Of a stretch of DNA of 64,000 nt, positions 8,200 to 19,100 are shown in pieces (within the stretch, counting starts at the first letter, position 1; every line of letters starts with the position of its first letter). Source of the stretch: Ancylobacter polymorphus (GTDB lineage: Bacteria; Pseudomonadota; Alphaproteobacteria; Rhizobiales; Xanthobacteraceae); the NCBI RefSeq assembly GCF_030813495.1, contig NZ_JAUSUI010000012.1, forward strand, positions 83,680-147,679. The letters run 5' to 3'. The translations under genes and the position numbers were made by a program. The notes under the pieces are model-generated. The model ran no database searches. It saw nothing but the letters and a program-made list of their open reading frames with translations, and was not told where the DNA came from.

Positions 8200-8964
8200 T
8201 CACGCCGCGTCCTGCTGATACTCGGCATAGCCATTGGCTTCGAGCTCCAGCGCCAGTTCCTTGCCGCCGGAGCGCACGATGCGGCCCTTGTTCATCACAT
8301 GCACGAAGTCGGGCACGATGTGGTTCAGCAGGCGCTGGTAATGAGTGATGACGATCATCGCCCGGTCGGGCGAGCGCAGGGCGTTGACGCCCTCGGAGAC
8401 GACTTTCAGCGCGTCGATGTCGAGGCCGGAATCGGTCTCGTCGAGCACGCAGATCTTCGGCTCCAGGATCGCCATCTGCAGGATCTCGGCACGCTTCTTC
8501 TCGCCGCCGGAGAAGCCGACATTGACGCCGCGCTTCAGCATGTCCTGGTTGATGCCGAGATGAGCGGCCTTGTCCTTGACGAGGCGGAGGAAATCGGGCG
8601 TGGAGATTTCCGCCTCGCCGCGCTTCTTGCGCTGCGCGTTCAGCGAGGCGCGCAGGAAGGTCATGGTGGCGACGCCGGGCACTTCCACCGGATACTGGAA
8701 GGCGAGGAACACACCCTTGGCGGCGCGCTCGTCGATTTCCATCTCCAGCAGGTCCTCGCCGTCGAGAGTGACGGAGCCGTCCGTCACCTCATAATCCTCC
8801 TTGCCGGCGAGGATGTAGGAGAGCGTGGACTTGCCGGAACCGTTCGGCCCCATGATGGCGTGCACCTCGCCCGGGTTCACCTTGAGCGAAAGGCCCTTGA
8901 GGATCTCCTTGCCGTGTTCGCCGTCGATCTTGGCGTGGAGATTGTCGATGTCGAGCATAGCCAT
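8200..8964 (-). CDS. sufC: SufC, Fe-S assembly ABC-type ATPase
   Basis: The 254-residue ABC ATPase has Walker A 'GPNGSGKST' (about 39-47), the signature 'FSGGEKKR' (about 149), and Walker B 'ICVLDETDSGLDID'. These are diagnostic of SufC rather than a transporter subunit. It supplies the energy-driven conformational change of the SufBC2D scaffold. The start at 8964 has GGAAC nine bases upstream; an in-frame ATG at 8958 is the alternative. A palindromic repeat separates it from sufB. Confidence 0.95.
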   Translation of the reverse strand: MAMLDIDNLHAKIDGEHGKEILKGLSLKVNPGEVHAIMGPNGSGKSTLSYILAGKEDYEVTDGSVTLDGEDLLEMEIDERAAKGVFLAFQYPVEVPGVATMTFLRASLNAQRKKRGEAEISTPDFLRLVKDKAAHLGINQDMLKRGVNVGFSGGEKKRAEILQMAILEPKICVLDETDSGLDIDALKVVSEGVNALRSPDRAMIVITHYQRLLNHIVPDFVHVMNKGRIVRSGGKELALELEANGYAEYQQDAA

Positions 8965-9036
8965 GTCATCTGTTCCGTGTCTGGGCGCGTCGACCGGCGG
9001 CAGCGGTGAGCCGGGAGCGCGCTGAAATCTGCGAGC

Positions 9037-9073
9037 GATCCCGGAGCGCGGCGCCGCCGCGTCCGGGATGACG
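9037..9073. repeat. palindromic intergenic repeat (family B)
   Basis: gatcccgg and tccgggatgacg flank a short GC core (GCGCGGCGCCGCCGCG) in the sufB-sufC gap. A diverged relative is at 16011-16103. It is a REP-like hairpin. Confidence 0.6.
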
Positions 9074-9084
9074 ATGAAAGGGCG

Positions 9085-10557
<1,473 letters not shown>

Positions 10558-10671
10558 CGTCTCATCTCCTCTCCCACGCGGGGTCAAGGCCCGCGGGTCA
10601 GGTCAACCACTCCGCGGAAGCCGCCGAAGCCGCTCCCGCGCCGTCTCGCCGCCCACAGGCGGCGCCTTGCC

Positions 10672-11841
10672 TCACGCCGCCGCGCGGCGACGCAAAAGAC
10701 CGGGCAACACCCGGCGAAGCACGCCGAGCGCCCGGTCGACATCCTCTTCCCCGCTCGACCAGCCGAAGGACAGGCGGAACGCGGAACGCGCAATGCGCTC
10801 GGGCACGCCCATCGCCCCCAGCACATGCGAGGCCGCGACCTTGCCCGACGAGCAGGCGGCACCGGCGCTCACCGCGAGGCCCGCGAGATCGAGGGCGATC
10901 ACGGTGGTCTCGGCCGGCACGCCCGGCAGCGCGAAACACGAAGTGTTCGGCAGCCGGTCGACATCGCCCACGAGCAGGACAAGCTCGGGAAACTCGCACC
11001 TTAGAGCGTCTTCAAGCCGTTCGCGCAAGCCATTGATGCGCACGCCGTCGGCGTCCACAGAAGCGCCCGCGCGCTCGGCCGCCGCGCCGAAGGCGGCGAT
11101 GGCGGGCACGTTCTCGCTGCCTGCCCGCCGGCCACGCTCCTGCGCACCGCCGCCAATGAGCGGGGCGGGGCGCAGATCCGGCTCGGCGAGGATGAGCGCC
11201 CCCGCCCCCGGCGAGCCGCCAAGCTTATGCGCAGACACCGACATCAGATCGACGCCGAGTGCAGACATGGAGAGCGGAATGCGCCCGGCCGCCTGCACGG
11301 CATCGGTATGAACCAGGGCGCCCTGCTCATGGGCGCGGCGGGCGGCTTCCGCCACCGGCTGCAACACGCCCGTCTCATTATTCGCCACCATCAGCGACAG
11401 CAGCACCCGACGCCCGGCGGCGGCGTGGCGCGCCAGGGCCGCATCGAGCCCGTCGAGCCGAAGCCTTCCGCGCGCATCCACGGGCAGAACTTCGACCTGC
11501 TCCGGCGCAAAGCGATGGCCGCGCAGAACGGCGGCATGTTCCACCGCGCTCACCAGCAGCGCGTCGAAGACGAGAGGCGTTTCACCGCGCCGGTAGTCGG
11601 GCGTGAGCGCCAGCACGTCCGCCTCCGTGCCGCTGGAGGTGAAGACCACCCCCGCCGGACTCGCCCCCACCAGAGCCGCCACCCGTGCCCGCGCCGCATC
11701 CATCGTGCCGCGCGCGGCGCGGCCCTCGGCATGCACGGAGGAGCAGTTGCCAGTGGCGTCGAGTGCCGCCAGCAGGGCCTCCCGCGCTTCCGGGCGCACT
11801 TGCGAGGTCGCGTTATGATCGAGATAGGTGCGTGCGTTCAT
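10672..11841 (-). CDS. NifS/IscS-type (group I) cysteine desulfurase, first gene of the suf operon
   Basis: The 389-residue PLP enzyme opens with 'TYLDHNATSQVRPEAREALL'. The PLP lysine is in 'SVSAHKLGGSPGAGALI' and the active-site cysteine in 'SAGAACSSGKV', the longer-loop group I form. In Agrobacterium the gene in this position is called sufS2. It provides sulfur for cluster assembly together with the group II SufS further down. It lacks a companion IscU, so it probably serves SufB. The 337-base region upstream carries an iron-type palindrome at 12029-12047. Confidence 0.88.
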   Translation of the reverse strand: MNARTYLDHNATSQVRPEAREALLAALDATGNCSSVHAEGRAARGTMDAARARVAALVGASPAGVVFTSSGTEADVLALTPDYRRGETPLVFDALLVSAVEHAAVLRGHRFAPEQVEVLPVDARGRLRLDGLDAALARHAAAGRRVLLSLMVANNETGVLQPVAEAARRAHEQGALVHTDAVQAAGRIPLSMSALGVDLMSVSAHKLGGSPGAGALILAEPDLRPAPLIGGGAQERGRRAGSENVPAIAAFGAAAERAGASVDADGVRINGLRERLEDALRCEFPELVLLVGDVDRLPNTSCFALPGVPAETTVIALDLAGLAVSAGAACSSGKVAASHVLGAMGVPERIARSAFRLSFGWSSGEEDVDRALGVLRRVLPGLLRRRAAA

Positions 11842-12178
11842 GGGTTCGGAGGCTCGCAGTTCCTTTTCCGTCTCCTATATAGGAAGGCGCGGCGGCGTCT
11901 GCCCCTTCCCTTCGGCTAATGCTTGCAAATTCAGGCGCCGTCCGTCATAGCTGACCGTCCCGTCTTCTTCGTTGGGCTTTCGGTCGCGCGCTGGTTGACT
12001 GCGACGCAACCGCAACTTGACGTAGATGTTTAGAATTATTCTAATAAGTTAGGGCTCCCGCCCCAGGTCGTCAAGGCGCATGCGGTAAGGCGGTCTTTCG
12101 GGACGCAATCCGGTACGGGTTCAGCGGCCCACCGGACCACTTTCGCCTTGCCCCGCCGCAGTCAAGGTCTCGAACTTC
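11842..12178. promoter_or_regulatory. divergent intergenic region between the suf operon and the hydrolase gene
   Basis: This 337-base gap separates two divergent starts. It contains the iron-box palindrome at 12029-12047, a plus-strand TTGACG-N17-TCTAAT promoter candidate (12017-12045), and a small perfect palindrome TCCTATATAGGA (11872-11883) about 30 bases before the suf operon start. No RNA gene or open frame of interest was seen. I could not place a convincing minus-strand promoter for suf. Confidence 0.5.
12029..12047. promoter_or_regulatory. Irr-type iron control element (ICE)
   Basis: The site reads TTTAGAATTATTCTAATAA. Its core TTAGAAT-T-ATTCTAA is a perfect 15-base palindrome apart from the centre base, and it matches the published rhizobial ICE pattern (TTTAGAA, three bases, TTCTAAA) almost exactly. 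Irr is the Fur-family haem/iron-responsive regulator of Hyphomicrobiales. The site overlaps the spacer and -10 of a plus-strand promoter candidate and lies about 190 bases upstream of the suf operon start, so either or both transcripts may be controlled. Confidence 0.65.
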
Positions 12179-12844
12179 ATGCCTGAGGTCATCTTCACCG
12201 GCGAGAAGGGGCGGCTGGAAGGCCGCTACCAGCCGGCCAAGCAGCGCCACGCGCCCATCGCCATCATCCTGCACCCGCACCCCCAGTTCGGCGGCACGAT
12301 GAACAATCCGGTCGTCTACAATCTCTATTACCAGTTCGTGAACCGCGGCTTCTCGACCCTGCGCTTCAACTTCCGTGGCGTCGGCCGCTCGCAGGGCGCG
12401 TTCGACCACGGTCAGGGCGAACTGGCGGATGCCGCCGCCGCGCTGGACTGGGCGCAGTCGATCAACCCGGATGCGCGCGCCTGCTGGATCGCCGGCTTCT
12501 CCTTCGGCGCGTGGATCGGCATGCAGCTGCTGATGCGTCGCCCGGAAGTGGAAGGCTTCATCTCCATCGCCGCGCCGGCGAATCTCTACGACTTCTCCTT
12601 CCTCGCCCCCTGCCCGTCCTCCGGCCTGTTCGTGCATGGCGACAAGGATGCGGTGGTGCCGTTCTCCGCCGTCACCGGCCTCGTCGAGAAGCTGAAGACT
12701 CAGAAGGGCATCGTCATCGACCAGCAGACCGTGCCCGGCGCGAACCACTTCTTCGACGGCCGGACCGAGGAACTGATGGAAGTCGTCGGCGCCTATCTCG
12801 ACAAGCGCCTGCCCGATACCGCCAAGAAGACCAGCGCCGCTTGA
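12179..12844 (+). CDS. alpha/beta hydrolase
   Basis: The 221-residue hydrolase has the nucleophile elbow G-F-S-F-G in 'AGFSFGAWIGMQLL' (about residue 106), a candidate acid in 'HGDKDAVV', and a histidine in 'PGANHFFDGR'. An oxyanion-region 'ILHPHPQFGGTMNNPVV' lies near the N-terminus. The family includes esterases and CocE/YfhR-like hydrolases; the substrate is unknown. It is divergent from the suf operon and shares its upstream region, including the iron box. A strong terminator follows at 12869. Confidence 0.85.
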   Translation: MPEVIFTGEKGRLEGRYQPAKQRHAPIAIILHPHPQFGGTMNNPVVYNLYYQFVNRGFSTLRFNFRGVGRSQGAFDHGQGELADAAAALDWAQSINPDARACWIAGFSFGAWIGMQLLMRRPEVEGFISIAAPANLYDFSFLAPCPSSGLFVHGDKDAVVPFSAVTGLVEKLKTQKGIVIDQQTVPGANHFFDGRTEELMEVVGAYLDKRLPDTAKKTSAA

Positions 12845-12868
12845 GGCGTCGGTCTCGGCCCGGACACG

Positions 12869-12901
12869 AAAAAGCCCGGCGCAGCACGCGCCGGGCTTTT
12901 T
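12869..12901. terminator. intrinsic terminator (bidirectional)
   Basis: AAAAAGCCCGGCGC (12869-12882) pairs with GCGCCGGGCTTTTT (12888-12901) across a five-base loop. With A and T tracts on both sides it can serve the hydrolase gene and the convergent exported-protein gene. Confidence 0.9.
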
Positions 12902-12925
12902 GCTTTTGCGGGAGACGGTGGGGGA

Positions 12926-13294
12926 TCAGTTCAGCACGAGGCGCGGCGGGTTGGTTACCGTGACCACGTCGCCCTCGCGGGCGATCTCGACGATGCTCGC
13001 CGCCGTGTCGACGGCACCGGGAACAGAAACGCTGACCGCCTGGTCGGGCTTGAGCGTGGCGGCAACGCGGACGGGGGCGCCGCCGGCGACGCTCAGCGTC
13101 GCGACGACGTGATAGCCGTCATTCTGCGGGGTGTAATACGCAACGCCATTCACATAGCCGATATTTATCGTCTGGGCGGTGGCCGGCTTCAGGCCGGCAG
13201 CCTTATCGGCGGCACGGACGGGGGCGATGACGGCGACGGCGATGAGGCCGCCGGCGACGGCAAGCGGCAGGATATCGCGGCTGAGGCTGCGCAT
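12926..13294 (-). CDS. small exported protein of unknown function
   Basis: The 122-residue product begins with a typical signal peptide: a basic start MRSLSR, a hydrophobic stretch, and a likely cut after 'APVRAADK'. The mature part of about 90 residues is rich in Val, Ala and Thr and looks beta-stranded ('HVVATLSVAGGAPVRVAAT', 'VVTVTNPPRLVLN'). No cysteines or known motifs were recognised. It is a monocistronic gene convergent with the hydrolase. A periplasmic location is inferred. Confidence 0.65.
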   Translation of the reverse strand: MRSLSRDILPLAVAGGLIAVAVIAPVRAADKAAGLKPATAQTINIGYVNGVAYYTPQNDGYHVVATLSVAGGAPVRVAATLKPDQAVSVSVPGAVDTAASIVEIAREGDVVTVTNPPRLVLN

Positions 13295-13495
13295 GTCGAA
13301 GGCTCCAAAGTTTCTGTCCAGGCGTGTTGAAGAGGAAGCTGCCTGCCTGGCGAGCCGGACTTCCGGGAGCCCTCAAACTACATGGAATATTGTGCACCGC
13401 ATCATCAGATTGCGCATCGCACCATTGCATTTCAGGAATACTGCGACATTCTGTGTGCCTATTCAGTTTTTCTGAATTATGCCTTCAGCTTCTCT

Positions 13496-14626
13496 TCACG
13501 CCGACGCGATCACCCGGCCGCCGCTCAGCGGGATCCCAACACCGGTCGTGGTGGGAAAGCTCAGCGGCAGGCCGCGCAGCGCCCGCACCGCGAGGAAGGC
13601 GAAGGCCTGCGCTTCCAACGCGTCGGTCGACCAGCCAACGGCCTCCGCGGTCAGCACGCGCAGCCCGAGACGCCCGCCGAGCATGCGCAGCAGCGTCGGG
13701 TTATGCGCCCCTCCCCCCGCTGCGATCAGGAGTTCCGGCCGGCGCGGGAGATGCGGCAGCACGGCGGCGACACAGGCGGCGCTTAGCGCCGTCAGCGTCG
13801 CGGCACCATCGGCGGTTTTCATCGCCTCAACCCCGCCCCGCTCCGCCACCCAGGCGCGGAAAGCGTTACGGTCGAGCGATTTCGGCGGACGCTGCCCAAA
13901 GAAGGGGTGGTCGAGCAGCCGGGCCAACGCGGCCTCGTCCGCCGTGCCGGCGGCGGCCATCGCGCCATCGCGGTCGAGCGGTTCGCCGGTGCGCGCCTGC
14001 ATGAAATCGTCGATCAGCGCATTGGCCGGGCCGGTGTCGCAGGCGATCGGGTCGGCGTCCCCGTCGAGATAGGTGATGTTGGCGACGCCACCGAGATTGA
14101 GCACCAGCAGCGGGCCCTTTTCCGCCAGCCCCCGCGCCAGCGCTCGGTGATAGACCGGCACCAGCGGCGCTCCCTGCCCGCCCGCCGCGACATCGGCGGC
14201 GCGCAGGTCGTAGACCAGTGCCGGCCCCGGCGCGACAGTCATCGCACGCACGGCCCGCGCCAGCGCCGGCCCGTCGCCGATCTGAACCGTAAGCCCGATC
14301 TCCGGCCGGTGCAACACGGTCTGGCCATGGAAGCCGATGGCGGCCACGTCCCGATGCTGCGGATGGGCTGCGAGGAAGGCTGCCAATGCCTGCGCGTGCC
14401 GCGTGGTGAGGAGCGCTTCAGCGTCGGCGAGAACACCCGGACGGGCGTCACGATCGGTCAGCGCGCGCGCTCCCTCCAGCGCCGCGACGAACAGGGCGCG
14501 GTCTTGCGCGCTATAGGGATAGGTCGACGCGGGTCCGAAGGCGGCGACAGCCTCGCCATCGGTGTCGATCAGCGCCACGTCGACCCCATCGAGCGAGGTG
14601 CCGCTCATCAGCCCGATCGCCTTCAC
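13496..14626 (-). CDS. anmK: anhydro-N-acetylmuramic acid kinase
   Basis: The 376-residue kinase starts '[20 protein letters not shown]', the AnmK phosphate-binding signature. It also has '[20 protein letters not shown]', '[14 protein letters not shown]', '[14 protein letters not shown]' and '[17 protein letters not shown]'. It phosphorylates and opens 1,6-anhydro-MurNAc from peptidoglycan turnover to give MurNAc-6-phosphate in the cytosol. The start codon is GTG at 14626 with GGAGG seven bases upstream. It is divergent from tyrS across 107 bases. Confidence 0.93.
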   Translation of the reverse strand: MKAIGLMSGTSLDGVDVALIDTDGEAVAAFGPASTYPYSAQDRALFVAALEGARALTDRDARPGVLADAEALLTTRHAQALAAFLAAHPQHRDVAAIGFHGQTVLHRPEIGLTVQIGDGPALARAVRAMTVAPGPALVYDLRAADVAAGGQGAPLVPVYHRALARGLAEKGPLLVLNLGGVANITYLDGDADPIACDTGPANALIDDFMQARTGEPLDRDGAMAAAGTADEAALARLLDHPFFGQRPPKSLDRNAFRAWVAERGGVEAMKTADGAATLTALSAACVAAVLPHLPRRPELLIAAGGGAHNPTLLRMLGGRLGLRVLTAEAVGWSTDALEAQAFAFLAVRALRGLPLSFPTTTGVGIPLSGGRVIASA

Positions 14627-14733
14627 CGCGCGTCCTCCCGCGTCCTGCGCCCACCGTCCGGGGTGCGTTCGCGGCGGGAAGCTGATACATGACCGGCCAA
14701 TCCTAACATGGCGTTGATGTCCGCAGGCCCGAG

Positions 14734-15993
14734 ATGAGCAGCTTCAAATCCGATTTCCTCCGCACCCTCAGCGAGCGCGGCTTCATTCATCAGATCTCCG
14801 ATGAACAGGGGCTCGACGCTCTCTTCGCCAAGGAAACGGTGACGGCCTATATCGGCTTCGACCCGACGGCGCCGAGCCTGCATGCCGGCGGGCTCATTCA
14901 GATCATGATGCTGCACTGGCTGCAGAAGACCGGCCACCGCGCCGTCTCGCTGATGGGCGGCGGCACCGGCATGGTGGGCGATCCCTCTTTCAAGGACGAT
15001 GCCCGTCAGCTGATGACGGTGGAGACGATCGAAGCCAACATCGCCTCGATCAAGCGCGTGTTCTCCAACTACCTCACCTATGGCGAGGGCCCGACCGACG
15101 CGCGGATGATCAACAATGCCGACTGGCTGCGCGAGCTCAACTACCTCGAATTCCTGCGCGATGTCGGCCGGCATTTCTCGGTCAACCGCATGCTGTCCTT
15201 CGACAGCGTGAAGACGCGGCTCGACCGCGAGCAGTCGCTGTCCTTCCTCGAATTCAACTACATGATCCTGCAGGCCTATGACTTCGTCGAACTGGCCAAG
15301 CGCTACGATGTGCGGCTGCAGATGGGCGGCTCGGATCAGTGGGGCAACATCGTCAACGGCATCGACCTCGGCCACCGCATGGGCACCAAGCAGCTCTACG
15401 CGCTGACCTCGCCGCTGCTCACCACCGCTTCCGGCGCCAAGATGGGCAAGTCGGTCAATGGCGCGGTGTGGCTGAACGCCGACATGCTCGGCCCCTATGA
15501 GTTCTGGCAGTACTGGCGCAACACCGAGGACGCCGATGTCGAGCGCTTCCTCAAGCTCTACACCACCCTGCCGATGGACGAGATCGCCCGGCTGGCGCAG
15601 GAGGCGAAGGGCTCGGCGATCAACGAGGTGAAGAAGCTGCTCGCCACCGAAATTACCGCCCTTCTCCACGGCCGCGCGGCGGCGGAAGCGGCGGCGGAGA
15701 CGGCGCGCAAGACCTTCGAGGAAGGCGGCATCGCCGCCGACCTGCCGACCGTGGAAGTGCCGGCGGCGGAACTCGCGGGCGGCATCGGCGTGCTCGCCGC
15801 CTTCGCCGAGAAAACCGGCCTCGTCGCCTCCAATGGCGAGGCACGCCGCCAGGTGAAGGGCGGCGGGCTGAAGGTGAACGACGCCACCGTCACCGACGAC
15901 AAGGCGGTGCTGAGCGAGCGCGACCTCACCCCCGAAGGCGTCATCAAGCTCTCGCTCGGCAAGAAGAAGCATGTGCTGCTGAAGCCGGTGTGA
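14734..15993 (+). CDS. tyrS: tyrosyl-tRNA synthetase
   Basis: The 419-residue class I synthetase has the HIGH-equivalent in '[13 protein letters not shown]' (about 45-57), the tyrosine-binding region '[17 protein letters not shown]', the KMSKS-equivalent '[10 protein letters not shown]', and a C-terminal S4 RNA-binding domain ('[20 protein letters not shown]'). It charges tRNA-Tyr with tyrosine. Full length for the family. Confidence 0.96.
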   Translation: MSSFKSDFLRTLSERGFIHQISDEQGLDALFAKETVTAYIGFDPTAPSLHAGGLIQIMMLHWLQKTGHRAVSLMGGGTGMVGDPSFKDDARQLMTVETIEANIASIKRVFSNYLTYGEGPTDARMINNADWLRELNYLEFLRDVGRHFSVNRMLSFDSVKTRLDREQSLSFLEFNYMILQAYDFVELAKRYDVRLQMGGSDQWGNIVNGIDLGHRMGTKQLYALTSPLLTTASGAKMGKSVNGAVWLNADMLGPYEFWQYWRNTEDADVERFLKLYTTLPMDEIARLAQEAKGSAINEVKKLLATEITALLHGRAAAEAAAETARKTFEEGGIAADLPTVEVPAAELAGGIGVLAAFAEKTGLVASNGEARRQVKGGGLKVNDATVTDDKAVLSERDLTPEGVIKLSLGKKKHVLLKPV

Positions 15994-16010
15994 GGGCTTC
16001 GCCTCCACGC

Positions 16011-16103
16011 GTCCTCCCGGACGGCCCATAGGCCGATCCGGGATCGCGCCCAGCTGGGAGATCGATCCCGGCTCTACGGCTTCGCCTCCGGCCGGGATGA
16101 CGA
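16011..16103. repeat. paired palindromic intergenic repeat (family B)
   Basis: Two inverted elements lie between tyrS and the AsmA-like gene. One (16011-16045) runs from gtcctcccgg to gatccgggatcg. The other (16064-16103) runs from gatcccggctctacggc to ggccgggatgacg. They resemble the hairpin at 9037-9073 and may also serve as a bidirectional transcript end between these convergent genes. Confidence 0.55.
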
Positions 16104-16126
16104 CGTGCGCGGTGTAGGACCGATCC

Positions 16127-19100
16127 CTACCGCGTCGGCACCACCGCCGGCGGGGTCGGGTCTGGCGCCTGGCGGAACTCGAAGATCTTGCGCAGGAAGC
16201 CCGGCGCCACCGCCGAGATCGGGTTGACCCGCAGCGTCGGGCCCGACACCGGGCCGACGATCTCATAGGTCACGCCGACCAGCCCCTCATTCGGCCCGCC
16301 GCCGAGGAAGAAGCCGACGACCGGCAGCCGGCTGAACAGATTGTTCAGACCATAGGCCGGCACATAGGTGCCGCGCACCGACACGCGGTCATTGGCGAGA
16401 TCGAGCGTACCGTCGAAGGTCGAGCCGATGGACGGCCCCCAGATGGCGCCGTCGCGCAGGGTGATCTGCTGCGCCGAGCGCTGGAAATTGACCTGCAATT
16501 TGCGGAAGGCGATGGCCGATCCCGGCTGCGGGCGTCCGTCGCGCACGGTCTGCGGCGCGGCGGCGATCAGCCGGTCGAGGCCGGCTTCGCCACGGATGAC
16601 GAAATCGCGCACATTGATGACGCCGCTCTGCGGCCGGCCGCCACCGGGGGCGTCGACATCGACCCAGAGGTCGCCACCCTGGATCTTCGGGTAGAGATCG
16701 ATGAAGCGCAGCAGCGCCCCGGCATCGCTGGTGGCCACGCGCAGCTGCGGGCGGCCATTGCCCTGCGTTCTCAGCTCGCCGGTCACGCCGCCGGAACGGC
16801 CCACAAGCGCGCCAAGCGAAAAGCTGCGCAACTCGCCCGCGCGGCGCGAGAGCACCAGCACGAGGTCGCGCATGGTCTCGCCATTATTGCCCGCGACCAC
16901 GCCGAGCTTCACGTCGAGGTCGACATCGGGCGGCCGCGCCGTGCCGGGACCACTGGGCGGCGTGTCGGTCAGCTGCTTGAGGAAGGCACGGGCCTCGATC
17001 ACCTCGCCGCGCACGGTGACCTTATAGGTACCGTCGACATTCTCCAGCTTCAGATTGGCCTTGTCGCCATCGGCGAGCTTGAAGGTCGGCAGATTGGCAC
17101 TCAGCACCCCACCCTTGGGATCGAGATCAACCGTGCCGCGTATGTCGACCCCCTGCCCGCTCACCACGAGATCGTCGAGCCGGGTGACCTTGTCGGTGAT
17201 GTGGGCCTTGGCAGTCATCTTGGCCGCCTTGCCGGCGGGCTTGGTCCAACCCGGCACGAGGTCGACCAGCTTGGTCTTGGTGAGGTCGAGCTCGACATCC
17301 ACCGTCTTCACCTTGGCGCCGACCACGCCGGCAAGCTTGACGCCGAGCGGGCCCGCCATGCCCGGCAGTTCGAAACCGAGCTTCTGCCGCGCGGAATCGT
17401 CGAGCGAAGCGGCGACGGCGAAAGTGACATCCCCCGTAGCGGGGCGATTATACTCGAAGCTGGCCGGCGCGCCGCCGAACTTGCCCTCGCCGCGCGCCAC
17501 CGTCGCCGCCTGGGTCACGAAAGCCCGCACGGTGGCGTCGGTGAGATTCTGGTTGAACACCATTTTGGCGGCGGCGAAGTCCTCCAGCGTGGCGTCGAAC
17601 GCATAGTCGATATCGGAAGGCTGGATGTTGTCGGACAGCTTCACGCTGATCTGCGCCGTACCGTCGACCGTACCGGAAACGGCCTGGGGATCGATCGGCA
17701 CATAGGTCGGCCCGCGCAGCGGCGGGATGCCCGCCAGTTCGATGGCCGCGGCCGCCGGACCGCTCACCTTGACCTGGACCTTCGCCTCCGGCTTGGGCGG
17801 AGCGGTGTCAGAGATGTCGAAGATGCTTTCAGCGATTTCCAGCCGGCGTTGGCCGGGCGTCTCCATGGCCGCCTTCGCCACCGACACATGCGCGGTGCGG
17901 CCGGTGATCTTGACCACGACGTCAGCATCGATGACCGGCGGCAAGCCGGGCACCGGGATGAAGCGCCCCTTGGTGCCGGAGATGGCGATGTTCAGCCCGT
18001 CATCGGCGAGCGGGTTGTCCTTCTTGCCGATCGAATCCAGCGGCGCGTTGAAGAAGATGCTGGCCTGGCTGACATCGCCGGAGATCAGATGATCATAGAC
18101 CCATTTGCGCGGTGCCGGTGCGGCCACGGCCGGCCAGAGCCGGATCAGCGAGGTGGCTGTCATGGGCGTCGCATTGACGTTCATGGACAGCGAGGGTGTC
18201 GGCCCGGCGAGTTCCAGCGCCCCGCCAAGGGTGATCCCGCCCTGCGGCCCCTTGAGGTCGCCACGGTCGATGCTGGCGCGCTGCGCCACCGGATCGAAGG
18301 AGAGATCGATCACGATGTCGTCCAGCACGAAGGGGGGCACCTCGTTCTGATGCGGCCCGCCACCAAGGAAACTGGCGCGCGCCGCCTGGGTGTGCAGCCG
18401 CCACAGGCCGGCACGATCGGCGGGAATCTCCACCGTGCCGGCGAGATCCATGGCGAAGGGACCGGCCTGCGCCGTCACCGAGGTGAGGTTGATCCGCCGC
18501 GCCGCCGGATCGAGCGTGAAGACCAGCGACGCCTCGTCGATCAGCATCCGCCCTTCTTCGTCGGAGCCAAGCTGCAATTCGCCGGCCCCGACAGCGAGCC
18601 GGCCGTTGGCGGCGAGCACGACGCCGCGCGCGTCGATGGTGGCGGCGAGGTACGCCGAAAGCGGCGAGTCGGCGAGAATGTCCGCGCCTGCCTTGCCGGC
18701 GGCGATCAGCAGATCGCGCGGCGCGAGGTCACGAACGTCCAGTTCGAGGTCGCGCCGGCCTTCGACCAGCGCGCCGAGCGTGGCGCGTGCCGACCAGGGC
18801 CCGTCCATGCCGCCGGCTTTGATATCGAAGGTAACGCCCCCCTCCGCCGGCCGCGACAGCGACAGGTCGATATCGTCGAACGTCCATTCCCGGCCGCTGA
18901 CCTCGTTGCGGATGACGACGATGCCTTCCTTGAGGCCGATCTCGCTCAGCGTGCCGCCATCAAGCCCGCCTTGATCGAACTGACGGGCGAGCGCAGCAAG
19001 GCTGGCGATGCGCAGCGGGCCGAACGGCGTGTCCACCTGCGCTTGCGGGGCAGCGTCCGCCGCGCCGGGATCGGTCGGAGCCGTCGCCTCGGCGGGCGCC

